Assembly (NCBI GenBank): GCA_014905825.1
Contig: JACGCN010000010.1
Location: forward strand, 806,001-870,000
DNA: 64,000 bases
Direction of reading: 5' to 3'
From: Lyophyllum atratum
Lineage: Eukaryota; Basidiomycota; Agaricomycetes; Agaricales; Lyophyllaceae
Shown: in pieces, positions 20,841 through 32,036 of the stretch
Position numbering within the stretch: the first letter of the stretch is position 1
How the letters are laid out: each line of letters starts with the position of its first letter
Translations under genes and position numbers: made by a program
Notes under the pieces: model-generated
The model's database searches: none
Told to the model about the DNA's origin: nothing
What the model saw: the letters and a program-made list of their open reading frames with translations, nothing else

Positions 20841-23572
20841 TTTCCCGGAGTCGATGTCGAATATTCGTCGCTATCCGAGGCTTCCTCTATCCACGGCGGG
20901 CGAGTCGACTTCTTTCGATTGGGCTTTGTTTTCTCGTGATTCTGAAGAGGGCTGGGGGCGTCCGGGGTTAGAGAAGTCGCATTCCGAGGAGCTCCTGGTT
21001 GGCTTAAAGCTATGGCCAGGTCTGGTCTTCGCCCGAGGTCACGTCCATTTTTCCATATCTTCATCCACATCAAGCCGCGTCGCGTGTAGTTGATACCGGC
21101 TTCATACCACTGTAACCAAGGTTGTCCTAATATCACGCTTGCTTTTCCACATCCAAGTCCTTCGGAACTACAGAAAAAGTGATGGTCAAAACGCTGTCCG
21201 TTCAAGAGAATGGGTACATCTCGGACGCATCCGCCGAGCGGAACTGGGTTGCCATTGATCCCCTTTAACGACCACTTGGTACCGTCAAGGTCGATCGGAA
21301 GCCCAGTACCAGCGTATACATCTCGAGATACCAGGTTGAGTTCCGAGCCCGTATCGATCATGAAAGAGACATCGACGCCAGCGAACCGCCCATTAAAGCG
21401 TCCTGTTACCATAGCAAACAGGGGTACAGGTTCGCGGTGGACCTTGACCGCATGAGCGTATCGTTCCAGTACAGATTCTTCTGTATCTTGACTACCGTCG
21501 AAGGACATGTCGACTCGTGAGTGTATCATGCCTTCGGCGTCGGCGTAGTTAACTTGGTCGTTTTTGTCGTATGTTGCCATGAAAGCTGAGGCGTATGCTG
21601 CGTCTTCCGCGTCCGAGTCGTAGCCGTCTTCGTCCTCTTCATCAAGATCATCGACCTGCTCCACATATTGCACCATGACGGTTTTATCAGTGTATTCACG
21701 TCGTGTTCGAGTCAAATTGGCTAGCCGCCTCTGCAGTTCTGGAGAGCATCCCAATAGGTCACGCACCGATATGTTGATAGTAGCAGCAAGTATCTTTTCT
21801 TGAATCGAATCCAAATCCACCATTTCTTGTACCGAGGAAGTAAAGTGGTATCCCGCGGTGTTCTTGGGAGCAGCCTTCGTCCCGTCTCGCATCTCGATTT
21901 CGGGTGGGTTTCTTGGTGGATTCGGGGGAACGCGTTTTCTATTGTTTTTGAACGCTTGTTCCGTATTGACTGGAGGCGGTCGCGGAACGTTGTTGGAGCC
22001 CGATGGTTCATTTGACGGTCCCGGTGTTGGTTCGCTTCGGGCGCTTGGGTGAAAAGACTGATTCTGTGGACGTGTAGGCCCAGGTGCAGTAGTCTCCGGT
22101 TTTTCTAGATGGGCTCGTTTCCTAGTGAGGTGTGGATTAGCATTCAAATCGTCGGGATGAGGGAGAGTAGGGGCAGGGACTGGCGCTTTCTTAGCGGGTC
22201 TCTTCTTTGGATCATGTCGTTGATCATCCTTCTGAGTACGAACGGCTGGATGCGCAAAAGCTCTCCATGCGGAAGATTGAGTGGACGCCGATACTGCTCC
22301 TATATCGTAGTCATAGGTTGCGTCGTATGTTGGGTTGTAGGCTGGGTCGTGGTCGTATGCATCGTAGTTATCCCCGTTATACTGAAGCCCTGCAAAAGCG
22401 GCGAGGTGCGGCGGCCGATCCCTATCCTCCCTTCCCTTCCCTCTTGCTGCTCGTCTCTCTCGCAATGCTTGGGCCACTCCCCCTTCTAGATCGTGAGCCC
22501 TTGGGAGGTCTGTTCCATCCAACATCGATATCCTTCCCCCCACTCCGATCTGAATGTATCCCTCGTGAACCAACTTCTGCGTCTCGGGACAAAACCGTGG
22601 CCCCGGTGGGCGATCAGGGTGCCTTCCTCCACACATCATGCACCGTTGGCTGTTTCGCTGAACGTCCGGAAAGTTGTCGACTGGTGGAATATTCTGGCTT
22701 CGACGTAACTGGGCGTTCGTGAGTTTCAGAAGTTCGATTTGTTTGGTGAGTTCCTCGATAGCCGGGTCTGTGACGGGTACCGCTTTGACCGTCTTCTGAG
22801 TCGGTAATTCGAAGGCAACTTTCTTGCTGAGTTTCGTCCGTACCAGAACGTCCGTGAAGTCGTTTTCTTCGTCAGATTGAGCTTCGATATTCAATGGTAG
22901 GTCCGGGAGGTCGTCATCTAGGTCTTGCTTCTCGAAGAACTTGGTAAGGAGTGCCACGGTCTCGTCGATCGTTGGCGGCGCTTTCCGATCTTGGTTAGCT
23001 ACTGGTAGTTTCTTCTTTAGCTGGGGTTTGATCGTCTCTGGTAGCCCTCTCCAGAATAGTAAATTGATTTCGCGTTGGACCATTTCACCGTCTGAAACCA
23101 AGTTTGATGAGAGAAGTCGGAATTCTCTTTGGTACTTCGAGATGTCTTTGACGTCCCGTATGGACCCGTCCTTGGAGTGTATGTCGCACCATCTGCGAAG
23201 GCGGTCCGGACTCTGCTCGATGACACGATCATTAGAACCATAATACTTGACAAGGAAAGCACTCGTCATCGCCCAATCATTCCCAGCGAACACAGCGGCG
23301 TCTTGAAGCAAGGGGCGAACACGATCATGACAGTATCGTAAAACATATCCTGGTAATCTTGAATGGTCGATCCCCGCGCCTTCCGCGAAGCCTTCTAACG
23401 TATCTAAAAAGTCTTGCACGTATTTGCCTGTGAATAAAGGCGCCCCCGGGGTGCGAGGAGTAGGCATTGGCGTGTTGAAACTAACTGTGCTTGTTGGGGT
23501 TTCTAGTCCAGTGGCGGCCGTACCGAGTGCAGATGTGGCGAGTCCGCCCATACCGTCGTCGGATCCAGGCAT
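20837..23572 (-). CDS. gag: Gypsy Gag with C-terminal aspartic protease
   Basis: One intact ORF of 911 residues starting MPGSDDGMGG. Residues 45-240 resemble the retrotransposon Gag capsid region (FLVKYYGS, FWRGLPETIK). A zinc-knuckle-like site with Cys311, Cys314, His318 and Cys328 follows; the spacing to the last Cys is 9, not the usual 4. A long disordered Pro/Arg-rich region separates it from the protease, whose active site is FMIDTGSELN (Asp740), with the partner motif ILGQPWLQ. The protease is therefore made with Gag rather than with Pol. The stop (TGA, 20837-20839) overlaps the ATG of ORF2. Confidence 0.94.
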   Translation of the reverse strand: MPGSDDGMGGLATSALGTAATGLETPTSTVSFNTPMPTPRTPGAPLFTGKYVQDFLDTLEGFAEGAGIDHSRLPGYVLRYCHDRVRPLLQDAAVFAGNDWAMTSAFLVKYYGSNDRVIEQSPDRLRRWCDIHSKDGSIRDVKDISKYQREFRLLSSNLVSDGEMVQREINLLFWRGLPETIKPQLKKKLPVANQDRKAPPTIDETVALLTKFFEKQDLDDDLPDLPLNIEAQSDEENDFTDVLVRTKLSKKVAFELPTQKTVKAVPVTDPAIEELTKQIELLKLTNAQLRRSQNIPPVDNFPDVQRNSQRCMMCGGRHPDRPPGPRFCPETQKLVHEGYIQIGVGGRISMLDGTDLPRAHDLEGGVAQALRERRAARGKGREDRDRPPHLAAFAGLQYNGDNYDAYDHDPAYNPTYDATYDYDIGAVSASTQSSAWRAFAHPAVRTQKDDQRHDPKKRPAKKAPVPAPTLPHPDDLNANPHLTRKRAHLEKPETTAPGPTRPQNQSFHPSARSEPTPGPSNEPSGSNNVPRPPPVNTEQAFKNNRKRVPPNPPRNPPEIEMRDGTKAAPKNTAGYHFTSSVQEMVDLDSIQEKILAATINISVRDLLGCSPELQRRLANLTRTRREYTDKTVMVQYVEQVDDLDEEDEDGYDSDAEDAAYASAFMATYDKNDQVNYADAEGMIHSRVDMSFDGSQDTEESVLERYAHAVKVHREPVPLFAMVTGRFNGRFAGVDVSFMIDTGSELNLVSRDVYAGTGLPIDLDGTKWSLKGINGNPVPLGGCVRDVPILLNGQRFDHHFFCSSEGLGCGKASVILGQPWLQWYEAGINYTRRGLMWMKIWKNGRDLGRRPDLAIALSQPGAPRNATSLTPDAPSPLQNHEKTKPNRKKSTRPPWIEEASDSDEYSTSTPGK

Positions 23573-23773
23573 ATTGCCTAAAGAGTAGGTGAATTTGAAG
23601 TTGTAAAAGAATCACTTACGTGATCGAGGGATTGGCGCCCTGAATATCTGATTTCAGGAGGATATATGCGCTGAAACTTGAAGAATCAGCCGTCGAACGT
23701 GAGGGAAACACGTACGGAGAACGTATGGAGTGCGAAATACGGAATACCCGACCCCTGCGTGGTGGTCACCACT
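23573..23773 (-). other. element leader between 5' LTR and gag
   Basis: About 200 bp of untranslated leader. Right after the LTR, two bases in, the minus strand reads TGGTGACCACCACG, a candidate primer-binding site since it begins with the TGG complementary to a tRNA CCA end. I cannot name the tRNA. Confidence 0.5.
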
Positions 23774-24730
23774 TGTAGTAGTGTAGCCCGGGCTACGTCA
23801 GGACGTGAGTCGGGTCGATCGCCTACAAGAACGAAGTTATGAGCGTAGTGTAGAACCGTGAAAGACTTGAAGGGATATTCAGTCCCAACGTGATCGATCG
23901 GAACGGAGGCAAAATGTATGCCGAGTGGAACGGATCAAAACAGACGAGGAGCCGATGTTCTGAACAAACGCTGCGTTGAGCGAGAGTTTTAGAACGTGGA
24001 GGACAGAGAAGACGGAATACGGCAGGTCCTTAAGAGAAACCTGGGATCTCGGTGTAAGATGATTTTATTGGGCAAAAACGAAGGCCCTTTATACAAGTTT
24101 GAGGATGCTATTTAAAGAACTACAGGGAAAGCGATGTTGGTCGAATCGGAAATGGTTTGGGGAAATGACGACGCCGACGCGTAAGATGACGGTGGTCCGA
24201 GCAAAGTCTAAACTCTAAAGAAAAGAGAGAGGAAAGAAGCGCACCCGGACCGCCGCCGTCGAAGCCGTCTTCTAGCCAGGAATTGCTCAGGGTGCACTCG
24301 GTCGCGTGGAGTTCGCAGCTGGCCCCCAAGCAGCGCGTGATGGTTAAACCACGAAAGGTGCACCCCTACTCGTCTGACCGTCGTACGACTCCTTGGACTT
24401 TGGACCTGATGTGCAACGAATGGGTAAGGTAATATGGTAAATGTCGTCCAAGATGTAAGGTAAGCGAGAAACCCGAAACGAACTTCTTCGACAAACGCGG
24501 CAGACGCGCTGGGGAGTGTCGGCGAGGGAGGGGTGAGACGCTTGCTGGATGCCTAACGGCTTTCCGAGATACCTATAGTCAAAGCAACGGTGAGTGGTCT
24601 CAGGGAAGGAAGATGAAGGGATGAAGAGATATCATAAAAACGACAAAAGTTCGTAGAAACGAAGATCAGAACTGACATAAAAGAGTCGAAAAAAGGTTCG
24701 GCCACGCGTGGGTTCGGGAACACGACCACA
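23774..24730 (-). repeat. 5' LTR of the Gypsy element
   Basis: Identical to the other LTR. The TATA box (24087-24093) here would drive the genomic transcript towards lower coordinates. Confidence 0.96.
24087..24093 (-). promoter_or_regulatory. TATA box of the 5' LTR promoter
   Basis: TATAAAG on the minus strand. The polyadenylation signal AATAAA lies about 20 bases downstream (24064-24069), as also in the 3' LTR. Confidence 0.55.
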
Positions 24731-24734
24731 TCGG
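24731..24734. repeat. target-site duplication, right copy (tcgg)
   Basis: Matches the four bases on the far side of the element at 15511-15514. Confidence 0.75.
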
Positions 24735-26410
24735 TGCCTCCCCTGACCCCTGTGGCCTGGCGGCTGTACTAATTAATCCAATGGCTTCATGGGTTTCCGA
24801 CTTGGAATGGCTGCTTGAATGCATGCGACTGGTTGCCTTAATGCATCTGCAAACAGGTGTTTCATTCTCATTGAAGTTAGCTGGAAATTTCGGCCGGCCA
24901 GGTTAGATGCCCGAGACTTGTGCTGTGGCACTGCTTGGACACTGCTTGGACACTGCTTCATGCTGGGTCAGTCCATAAACTTCAACGAATCCGGCCCCCA
25001 AAACATCAGGCGCCTCCGTGTCTCACGAGATATTCCAAAGTGCCGAGCGATCCCGAAACCTCCACCAGTCGATCCCGAGGTTTTTCGGTCCATCGTCATG
25101 TTTCCCCATAGGGTACAAGGAAAGCTCTGGAGTATTGAAGTTATTTTTCTATCAATCGCAAAATGGTTCAAATTTTCCTAGAAGCCCGCTTTCAAAGCTG
25201 AGCGCCTGCAGCCAGGCTTCCATCTCTCTGTCGGGGTTGAAGTCGGAGAACTGGAGTCTGTACAGCCTTCCATCTATCGCAATCCTTTGACTTAGAGATG
25301 AATATGGATCACGGTCTTTCTGATTTTTGTCACTCAGGCTGTGGTGTCTGGAACTGATCAACATTCTATTGGGATACGAGAACCGAAATGCTCGGTGCGC
25401 ATTTTATGTCACCGCCTTCCCAAAGCGTGGCTCACCATGGTCCGTCCTCTATCCTAATTGGCAGGCCGCACATTAACAGCTTAACGCACGTATCATTATC
25501 TATGACAGAGAAATTATAATCATTTTCTCCTCCGAGTTCTCGATTATATCTCCTTTCCTTAGAAACTTTTGATCATAGGTTTTGTGATATGGAAGATCAT
25601 CTCCCGTCAGCAGATTTTCAATCGCCCAGCTATTGAAATGATGCACTCATATCCTGTCACGCACCGGACGAGCGGGTGACTATTCAAACCAGCGTCGGAC
25701 AATTGCGAGCCACGCCGAGCGCGCCGAATGTGTCTACACTCCATACAACAATCCTACCTCTTCAGGATACTAATTACATATCTTGAATCCATCACGATGA
25801 ACTTGATAGACACGTCCGACATCATCGACAGCAACACTTCTATAGGGTATGCTTTCTACCACTTGACAACTCGCTGGCGCTTCACCGTCAGCCTGCCATG
25901 AATGCAACTGGACTGCTCAAACGAAACACTTAACATCTCTAAGAGAAGTAACGGAGGACTGGCGGCCTTCGAGAGTTTTTGAGAGAAGGAGTCGACGCAG
26001 TTGTCCATCTAGAGAGCCTGAAGCCGATTCGTAAAAGAAGTCAATCACATAGTACCAGGGTTGACAAAATCAAGGCAAAGTTCCCTGTATCTCTTCGAAA
26101 TCCTGTTCATCAATCATTTTCGCAGGAAGTCATATGGAAGTACCTCCATCGACCAGCTCCTGCCATCCTGACTCCGTCCCAATTATCGTTCATTCACGAG
26201 GTTCTATAAAAAAAAAATTCCCAAGGTTCAAGGGTGCTGCGGGTCTGGGGTGGTCAAATAACTAGGTTCATCTGTAGGGATGCTCAGCTGTCTAGATCTT
26301 ATCACACCTATGGTCAGCACCTTAGCGACCATGCACACGCTCGCTCGACCCGCAAGAGGCACCATATGCATTTACTTAGGTGTCGTATGCACCCAACTTA
26401 CGACCAATCC
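24735..26410. other. gene-poor stretch next to the retrotransposon
   Basis: I find no convincing gene. A short ATG frame at 25797 with a GT-AG pair near 25849 and 25900 could be a tiny gene but has no supporting similarity. The direct repeat ttggacactgc near 24940 is minor. Confidence 0.35.
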
Positions 26411-26815
26411 ATCTTGTGCATCCATTGACATATGTACATGTACGTTGTCAACAACGCTACAGATATCAAGGCCTGCCCCCTCAGCTTGAACTTCGGCCCA
26501 CGGCGGGTGATATTGCTTACATCGTGTGGATTTGTGTAGATCAGTGCACAAGGCATGTCGAACTTCAGTTACCCTGCATCGCCAGAGGTAAGCGCTGGTC
26601 GAATGCTACCACTGACCAGCTCATCTTGTGCATACATTGACATATGTACATGTACGTTGTTATCATCGGTACACATATCAAGGGCCCGCCCTGTTAGCCC
26701 GAATTTCGACCGGTGGCGGGTGACAGTGCTTACTGTACATAGTGTGGATACGCGTGAATGTGGAGAAGTCATGTCGGGATTCAGTTACCCTGCATCGCGA
26801 GAGGTAAGTGCTGAC
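26411..26815. repeat. degenerate tandem duplication, two copies of about 220 bp
   Basis: Copy 1 starts at 26411 and copy 2 at 26633. Both run from atcttgtgcat through a shared gacatatgtacatgtacgtt block to cagttaccctgcatcgc. The offset drifts from 222 to 216 bp, so a few small indels separate them, with many point differences. No coding frame is conserved between the copies. Confidence 0.75.
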
Positions 26816-27986
26816 TTGGATGATGACAGGGTCGGTCCAGCGCCCCTCGCGAGATCGACCGCATGTAGTGGCATCACACTCTTAGAGGGCAAATACCCAT
26901 GTCATCCTCTCGGAACGCGTGAAAAGAGGCATCCAAGCCAGCTCAGTTTCGTGACTATATTTCTCCATGTCCCGCCGTCAAAGGAGGTACCAACGAGGTC
27001 CTGAGACAGATCCCCATACCTCCGTGCCTTGCCGCGGGATGAGGAAGGAACCATGTTCCTTTGACGATTTCGCCCCCAGTTACCATGTCCTGACGTGTCG
27101 TTGACGAGATGCAGTGACCGACAGACAGCGAGCACCTGTCAGTCCTGAATTGAGGATGGAGGGGGCGGTGAAGCGTTTATGGGCCGAGGGCCGAAGCGTC
27201 GTCGCCTCCGATGTCGATACGAGGGACCGGTGATGTCGTACTCCCTCTACTCGTCGTCCACCGGTGTTTCATCAGTGACAGATAAGAGCCACTAGGATGA
27301 CGACGCGTGTCGGACGGTGGGGCAAAGGTCAATTGGACAAAGCACACCATCAGGATGTCCTGAAGATAGACAAGATCAATCCGGGTGCACAGGAACGTCT
27401 GAAGAGCTATCATTCAGGGATAACACCTTTTTTTCAGGCAGTCTGACTGATATGCCATCAGCCCTTGAAGGACAGGTAGCGCAGTGGTGGTGGGAGTGGG
27501 AAGTGACTGATGCAGAAGCGGTAACTCATGCTCACCACTTGGAATCCGGGCAAACTCCCAAAGAGTTAGGATATCCTGAGTGTGATGGACTGGCGCTACC
27601 GGGACAACATCAATCTCGGTGTCGGCTTCAGAATATTCGATTTTCCAAAGAACGACGGCGCGCTGATCATGGCTGGCTGGAGCGGCCTAAATATAAATGA
27701 TTTGGTCCTTTTTCGGAACTCGCGTCCACCCCACGTCATTGGTCCAAGTAAAGGATCGTACAGTGCATTCACGTCGAAAAATGCCATAGCTCGAATGCAA
27801 AATAATTAGCAAGGAAGCGCTTTCATAGCAGAACAAGACGAAAACAAAGAAGGAGGTGGGAAACGTTGTGGTTACATGCATATGATTGTCGCATCCAATC
27901 CGTGCTCCCGCCCGTCCCGCTCATTTCTCTTTACACCTCTACCCCTCAACATCGCGAAATCCGACCCAACTCCACCATCCCAAACC
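26816..27986. other. gene-poor stretch
   Basis: No gene was recognised. A frame at 27582-27809 (WRYRDNINLGVGFRIF...) looks somewhat protein-like but has no recognisable domain. The last 100-200 bp should be the 3' UTR of NAC beta. Confidence 0.3.
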
Positions 27987-28685
27987 CTAATCAAGGCCAA
28001 TCTTGGCATCGGCGACGGCGACGGCCTCGGCCTCCACATCAAAGTTTTCTACCAAGTCGGGGACATCGTCATCATCTTCCTCAGCCGCGGCGCCAGCAGC
28101 TGGCCTCTGGTTGCCCTGCTGGATGGCCTGGTAAGACTCAGCGAGTTTCCGCAGCGAAGCGAGCGAGTCGGGGCCAAGTTGGTTGAGGATGCCGGGGACG
28201 AGCTCCGTGAGCTCCTTCACGTGTCCCGTTCCGTAGATCGCGAATGTGTTGGCGGTGACGGCGGCGTGGACTGTTGAATGGGCGTTGCGTGAGTAGTTGC
28301 TCCAAGGCCGCACCACGACGCGCAGCGACACGTGCGCAATTTGACAATTCAAGGTGCTAACCTTTCGGGGCAGTGAAATGAAGCACATTTCCGTCCTCTC
28401 TGAACATGTTGACCTCCTCCACGCCAGGAATGGGCTGCACATTCAGCTTTTTGAGGGCACCCTGGAGTTTTTTGTCGTCCTGGGCCGCAGAAGGCTTGGC
28501 TTTCCGCACGATTTTTCGGCGCACGGTTCCCTTACCGCCTGGCGCGAGTGGAGTACGTCAGTACGGGTCACACGTACTCGCAAGTATTCAAATTTGAACA
28601 CTGCTCCGGATTTATTTGAGAAAATCTCACCGATCCTGTTGGCGGCCGCTGCAGCCTGTAGTTTTGCCAATTTCGCGGGGTCCAT
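27987..28685 (-). CDS. EGD1: nascent polypeptide-associated complex subunit beta
   Basis: Exons 28631-28685, 28362-28538 and 27987-28270 give 171 residues, close to yeast Egd1 (157). [27 protein letters not shown] is split by the first intron; the basic RRK segment is the ribosome-binding motif of beta-NAC. The NAC domain follows ([16 protein letters not shown], then [13 protein letters not shown]), and an acidic tail ([15 protein letters not shown]) ends the protein. With alpha-NAC it forms the heterodimer that contacts nascent chains at the ribosome exit and prevents mistargeting to the ER. Its start is 174 bp from that of the divergent acetyltransferase gene. Confidence 0.97.
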
Positions 28686-28859
28686 GGTGTTTCAGGTGTT
28701 GTGGATCGGGGAAACCTACGGACGGTGTGCGAAGGGAGGCCCTGCTACCAGCTGTCCCGATGAAAACTGAATTAAGGTTCAGACCAAATACGCGCACACA
28801 CCATTCTCTCAGCCACCGCTTAGGTCGCTTCAAGTCAATCGATTGCTCCAACTTGAAGT

Positions 28860-29774
28860 ATGTTCCACATCAGGCCAGCGACGCCTGACGATGTGGTAAG
28901 GACCCCGTCTGCTCGTCTGATTATCTACTCACCCTCGTAGCAAGACTTGCTTCAATTGATTATTGATCTCGTACGCGGTTTGGCAGTTCGATCTCTGAAT
29001 TGTTCCCTGATCTATATATTCAGGCTACGTACGAGAAAGCCGCCGACTCCGTCAAGGCTACCCCCGAAATTGTAAGTTGCCAGCGCATTAAATCCAGGAA
29101 TATCCCCATAACATAGTTATCCAGCTCCGCCAAAACCTCTTCGACACCCCTTTTGCTCATGCTTTGGTCGCGTTCTCCGGAACCGCGGACGCGCCTGGGG
29201 AAGCCATTGGAGTAGCCATCTATTTCTTCAACTTCTCGACTTGGACCGGCCGGCCTGGCTTATTCGTACGTCCCGAAGCTTATTCATACCCAAACACACG
29301 TACAGTCGGTCTGACTCGCCTTCGAAGCTCGAGGACCTTTACGTGAAACCGGAACATAGAGCTAAAGGATTAGGCAAGGCATTCTTTGTCGAGCTAAGAA
29401 AAGCAGCTCAGGCCAATGTGAGTAACGTGCCCCTCCCACCCTCCTTCTTACCAGAAGTCCGTTCGTTGGAGACCAATACCTTAAGCTAACTCTATTCCCC
29501 CTTACAAGAACTGTGCACGGCTTGACTGGAATGTTCTCAAGGTTCGTGATGTCGATTGAATTCGAAACCTGTGGAAACTAATAGCCATTTTAATCCCCCC
29601 TCCGTGCGTCGTGATCTGATGGCTTGTGTCATGTAGTGGAACAAGCCGTCAATCGACTTCTATGAACAGAGCCTGGGAGCGACAATGATGTCTGAGTGGG
29701 CGGGCATGAGGCTGGAGGAGGACGGTATTGAGAACTTGAAGAGATTTGCTCCTGCTGGTCAGCCCGCGGCGTAA
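28860..29774 (+). CDS. GNAT-family N-acetyltransferase (diamine acetyltransferase-like)
   Basis: Seven exons: 28860-28895, 28941-28970, 29024-29071, 29125-29265, 29328-29417, 29509-29541 and 29637-29774, all in phase 0, giving 171 residues. It begins MFHIRPATPDDV, typical of the family. The acetyl-CoA site is LYVKPEHRAKGLGKAFF, matching R/Q-x-x-G-x-G/A. The C-terminal LDWNVLKWNKPSIDFYEQSLGA is characteristic of the spermidine/spermine acetyltransferase-like group, which includes fission yeast Ats1. The substrate is not proven by sequence; polyamines or thialysine are likely. Exons of 30 and 33 bp are unusually short. Confidence 0.93.
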
Positions 29775-29900
29775 ACTGTATACTATTTGGAACGGCTATA
29801 CCGGATGTTTATGGAACCCACACGTCGGAAGGTCATTGTGTTTCGGTGGTATGCATTGAGAATATGTTAATAAGAATTTCCAATGGTAAGAACTAGCTGA

Positions 29901-30684
29901 TTAAACGCCGTCATAGCTCGCACCCCCCGCCTGATGGATCGCCACAAAGATTCGCAGAGGATCGCATCAGGTATGTTCTGCGAGCGGTTAGAGCGATCGC
30001 ACATACCTTCCGCAATCTCACAACAATGGGATCCTCATTCAAATCCTCCTTTTCTCGCGCCGGGACTTCAATGGAGAATACCCGCAAAACAGCTTTAACG
30101 TCTGCAGCTTGCACGGAAATCTGGTGATTGTGGTGGATCAGTACACGAACCACCCCCCCAAGATACCGGATACCAGCGGACCTTTGCCCTCCTCATGATC
30201 TTGCATTTTGATCCTATCCAAACCTGGAGGGTTGCGTTGACGTAGTGAGTGAGAGTATATCAGACGGCGCAACAGGAATAATCACCACGAGTATGAACTT
30301 CTCGCGTGTCGACTCCTTGTCATTTGAATAGGTAACACGAGCATAAGCGTAAGATGCCTTGGTGTCATCAAGGACTTCGCGCAGCTCAGCAAGGCCACCT
30401 GTGCCCGTCTGGGTGAGCGCAAGTTTGTCCGACTTGTCGGACTCGTAATCCAACAGCAACCAGTTCGTTTCGGACTTGTCGTTTCGGACGTCCAGGTAGG
30501 CTATGTGGCGATTATCAGATCGTGAGGCACAGAGACAATTTGTATTTCAGAGGGAAACTGTGTCTCCACGATCGCCCGGAGAGCAAGGCAGCCCCAAAAC
30601 TCTTGCACCTCTCTGCGACATTCGGAACGGGTAGGACATGCACAGACCTTCGTCAATCTTCGGATCGGAAAGGTCAGCTGGCAT
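29901..30684 (-). CDS. coactosin-like ADF-H actin-binding protein
   Basis: Exons 30648-30684, 30286-30500, 30182-30223, 30007-30120 and 29901-29930 give 145 residues. MPADLSDPKI and the ADF-H core (NWLLLDYESDKSDKLALTQTGTGG, then ASYAYARVTY, FILVVWIGSKC) match coactosin rather than cofilin; the short form with one ADF-H domain is typical. Coactosin binds F-actin sides and opposes capping. The last exon codes only ten residues. The protein ends GGASYDGV, as in other fungal coactosins. Its start is 223 bp from that of the divergent RRG9-like gene. Confidence 0.93.
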
Positions 30685-30906
30685 GGTGCGTCCGTTAAAT
30701 GACTGGTCTGCTTATTCGGAAAGGCGAGAAAAGGTCGAGAAAGGAGCGGGGGGGTGGAGGAGACAGTTGCCAGTGAAGAGCATCCAAATTCAGTACTAAC
30801 CGATCGCGATGCCGGCTGCGGCTTCTACCGATCACCAAAGCGCCCGAACAGGAAAGCACCCAAGTTTTTACCACACACACCACCACCGCCCAACCAGACC
30901 TCGACC

Positions 30907-31506
30907 ATGTTCCGTAATCTGGTGTTCTCGAATTGTCACCGGTACAGCCTCGCACGGTTCTACTCGGCAGACATCACCCAGGCCTCTCGCAAAAAATGGG
31001 GTCTCTCGGGCTTGCCACGGCCCCAGTCGATCCTCGACGATGATGACACCCCCGTCGACCTGACAGAAGACGACGAGATCGTCAACGGCGCCAGACCAAA
31101 CACACCCCCGCTGCATCTACGCCGCCCGCCCGCGAAGCCCACACCACCCGAGTTCAGGGCGCACCGCGCAGTCATGAAGAAAGACTTCCCCGAAGGCTGG
31201 TCGCCCCCGCGCAAGCTCTCGCGCGAAGCGATGGAAGGTATCCGCCAGATGCACCGCCTCGATCCGGAGAAATTCACCACGCCCGTGCTGGCGGAGAAGT
31301 TCAGGGTTAGCCCGGAGGCCGTAAGGAGGATTCTGAAGAGCAAGTGGGAGCCGCCGAGGGAGAAGAGGGTGAAGCTCGCGGAACGGGAGAGGGAAGAGCG
31401 GGCTGCTTACTTCAAATTAAACAGGGAACGAGAGAGGATTGAAGCACGAAAAGTCGCGGACAGCTTGAGAGCTGGTGATGGACGGGACAGGTTGACCTTC
31501 GAGTAG
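30907..31506 (+). CDS. RRG9: RRG9-like mitochondrial protein (required for respiratory growth)
   Basis: A single exon of 199 residues. The N-terminus (MFRNLVFSNCHRYSLARFYSAD) is basic, Ser-rich and lacks acids, as in a mitochondrial presequence. The conserved core reads FPEGWSPPRKLSREAMEGIRQ and then a helix-turn-helix-like segment (VLAEKFRVSPEAVRRILKSKW). This is the neugrin/Rrg9 family, needed in yeast to keep mitochondrial DNA and in animals for 16S rRNA assembly. The tail is strongly charged. The upstream ATG at 30754 is in frame, but the ATG at 30907 gives a proper targeting signal and is preferred. Confidence 0.88.
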   Translation: MFRNLVFSNCHRYSLARFYSADITQASRKKWGLSGLPRPQSILDDDDTPVDLTEDDEIVNGARPNTPPLHLRRPPAKPTPPEFRAHRAVMKKDFPEGWSPPRKLSREAMEGIRQMHRLDPEKFTTPVLAEKFRVSPEAVRRILKSKWEPPREKRVKLAEREREERAAYFKLNRERERIEARKVADSLRAGDGRDRLTFE

Positions 31507-32036
31507 CACCTTCTTCCGCTCATATCTGTCTTTACGTCGGTTCCGAGGCAGGAGAGAGTGGCCTCGTGTTGGTTACAGTGTCTATCCGCCCTACGACTCA
31601 AAATTATACACCCTACCTTATTACCTTCCTTATATCATGGCGCTAATTTCATGGACATCACGGAGCAAGAGAACTTTGTAAGACATGTGTATTGGTGTGG
31701 GTGAGTGTGGGTGCGTATATATACATATGTTAAGAATATATACTTGGAATCGCCTGGATTCGTCTAGGTGAGTATTAAATTGGGAACGGTCCGAGTGAAT
31801 ATGTATAGGATATGCTTGTCCATGCTGCGATAAATGATCAAGGAATGAGGATGAATGAGGGTGAGTGCGCGGAGCGTCCAAAGTCGGAGTAAATAAGGAT
31901 ATTAAGGTACTTCAGAGTAGTGTTACAATTGATCAAGAAAACGAAGGGATGGGATGGAGAAGAACGAAGGTGAGCGCGTGGGCAGTCGGCAGGAGAATCG
32001 GAATAAATACGAAGGTCGCCTGGACGAGTCCATGCT
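31507..32036. other. convergent intergenic region
   Basis: This region lies between the ends of the RRG9-like gene and the P450 gene. It contains a TG/TATA-rich patch (about 31690-31745) and no gene. Confidence 0.4.

Larger units (their letters stand above)
15511..24734 (-). mobile_element. full-length Ty3/Gypsy LTR retrotransposon
   Basis: The element lies on the minus strand. Its 5' LTR is at 23774-24730 and its 3' LTR at 15515-16471, in the same orientation, 957 bp each and identical over their whole length as read by eye. LTR ends are TG...CA in the plus strand and a 4-bp duplication (tcgg) flanks the element. It encodes two long intact ORFs: Gag-protease (ORF1) and RT-RNase H-integrase (ORF2). 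The order RT, RNase H, integrase is that of Ty3/Gypsy. I see no chromodomain after the integrase. Identical LTRs and unbroken ORFs point to a recent insertion that may still be active. Confidence 0.96.
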
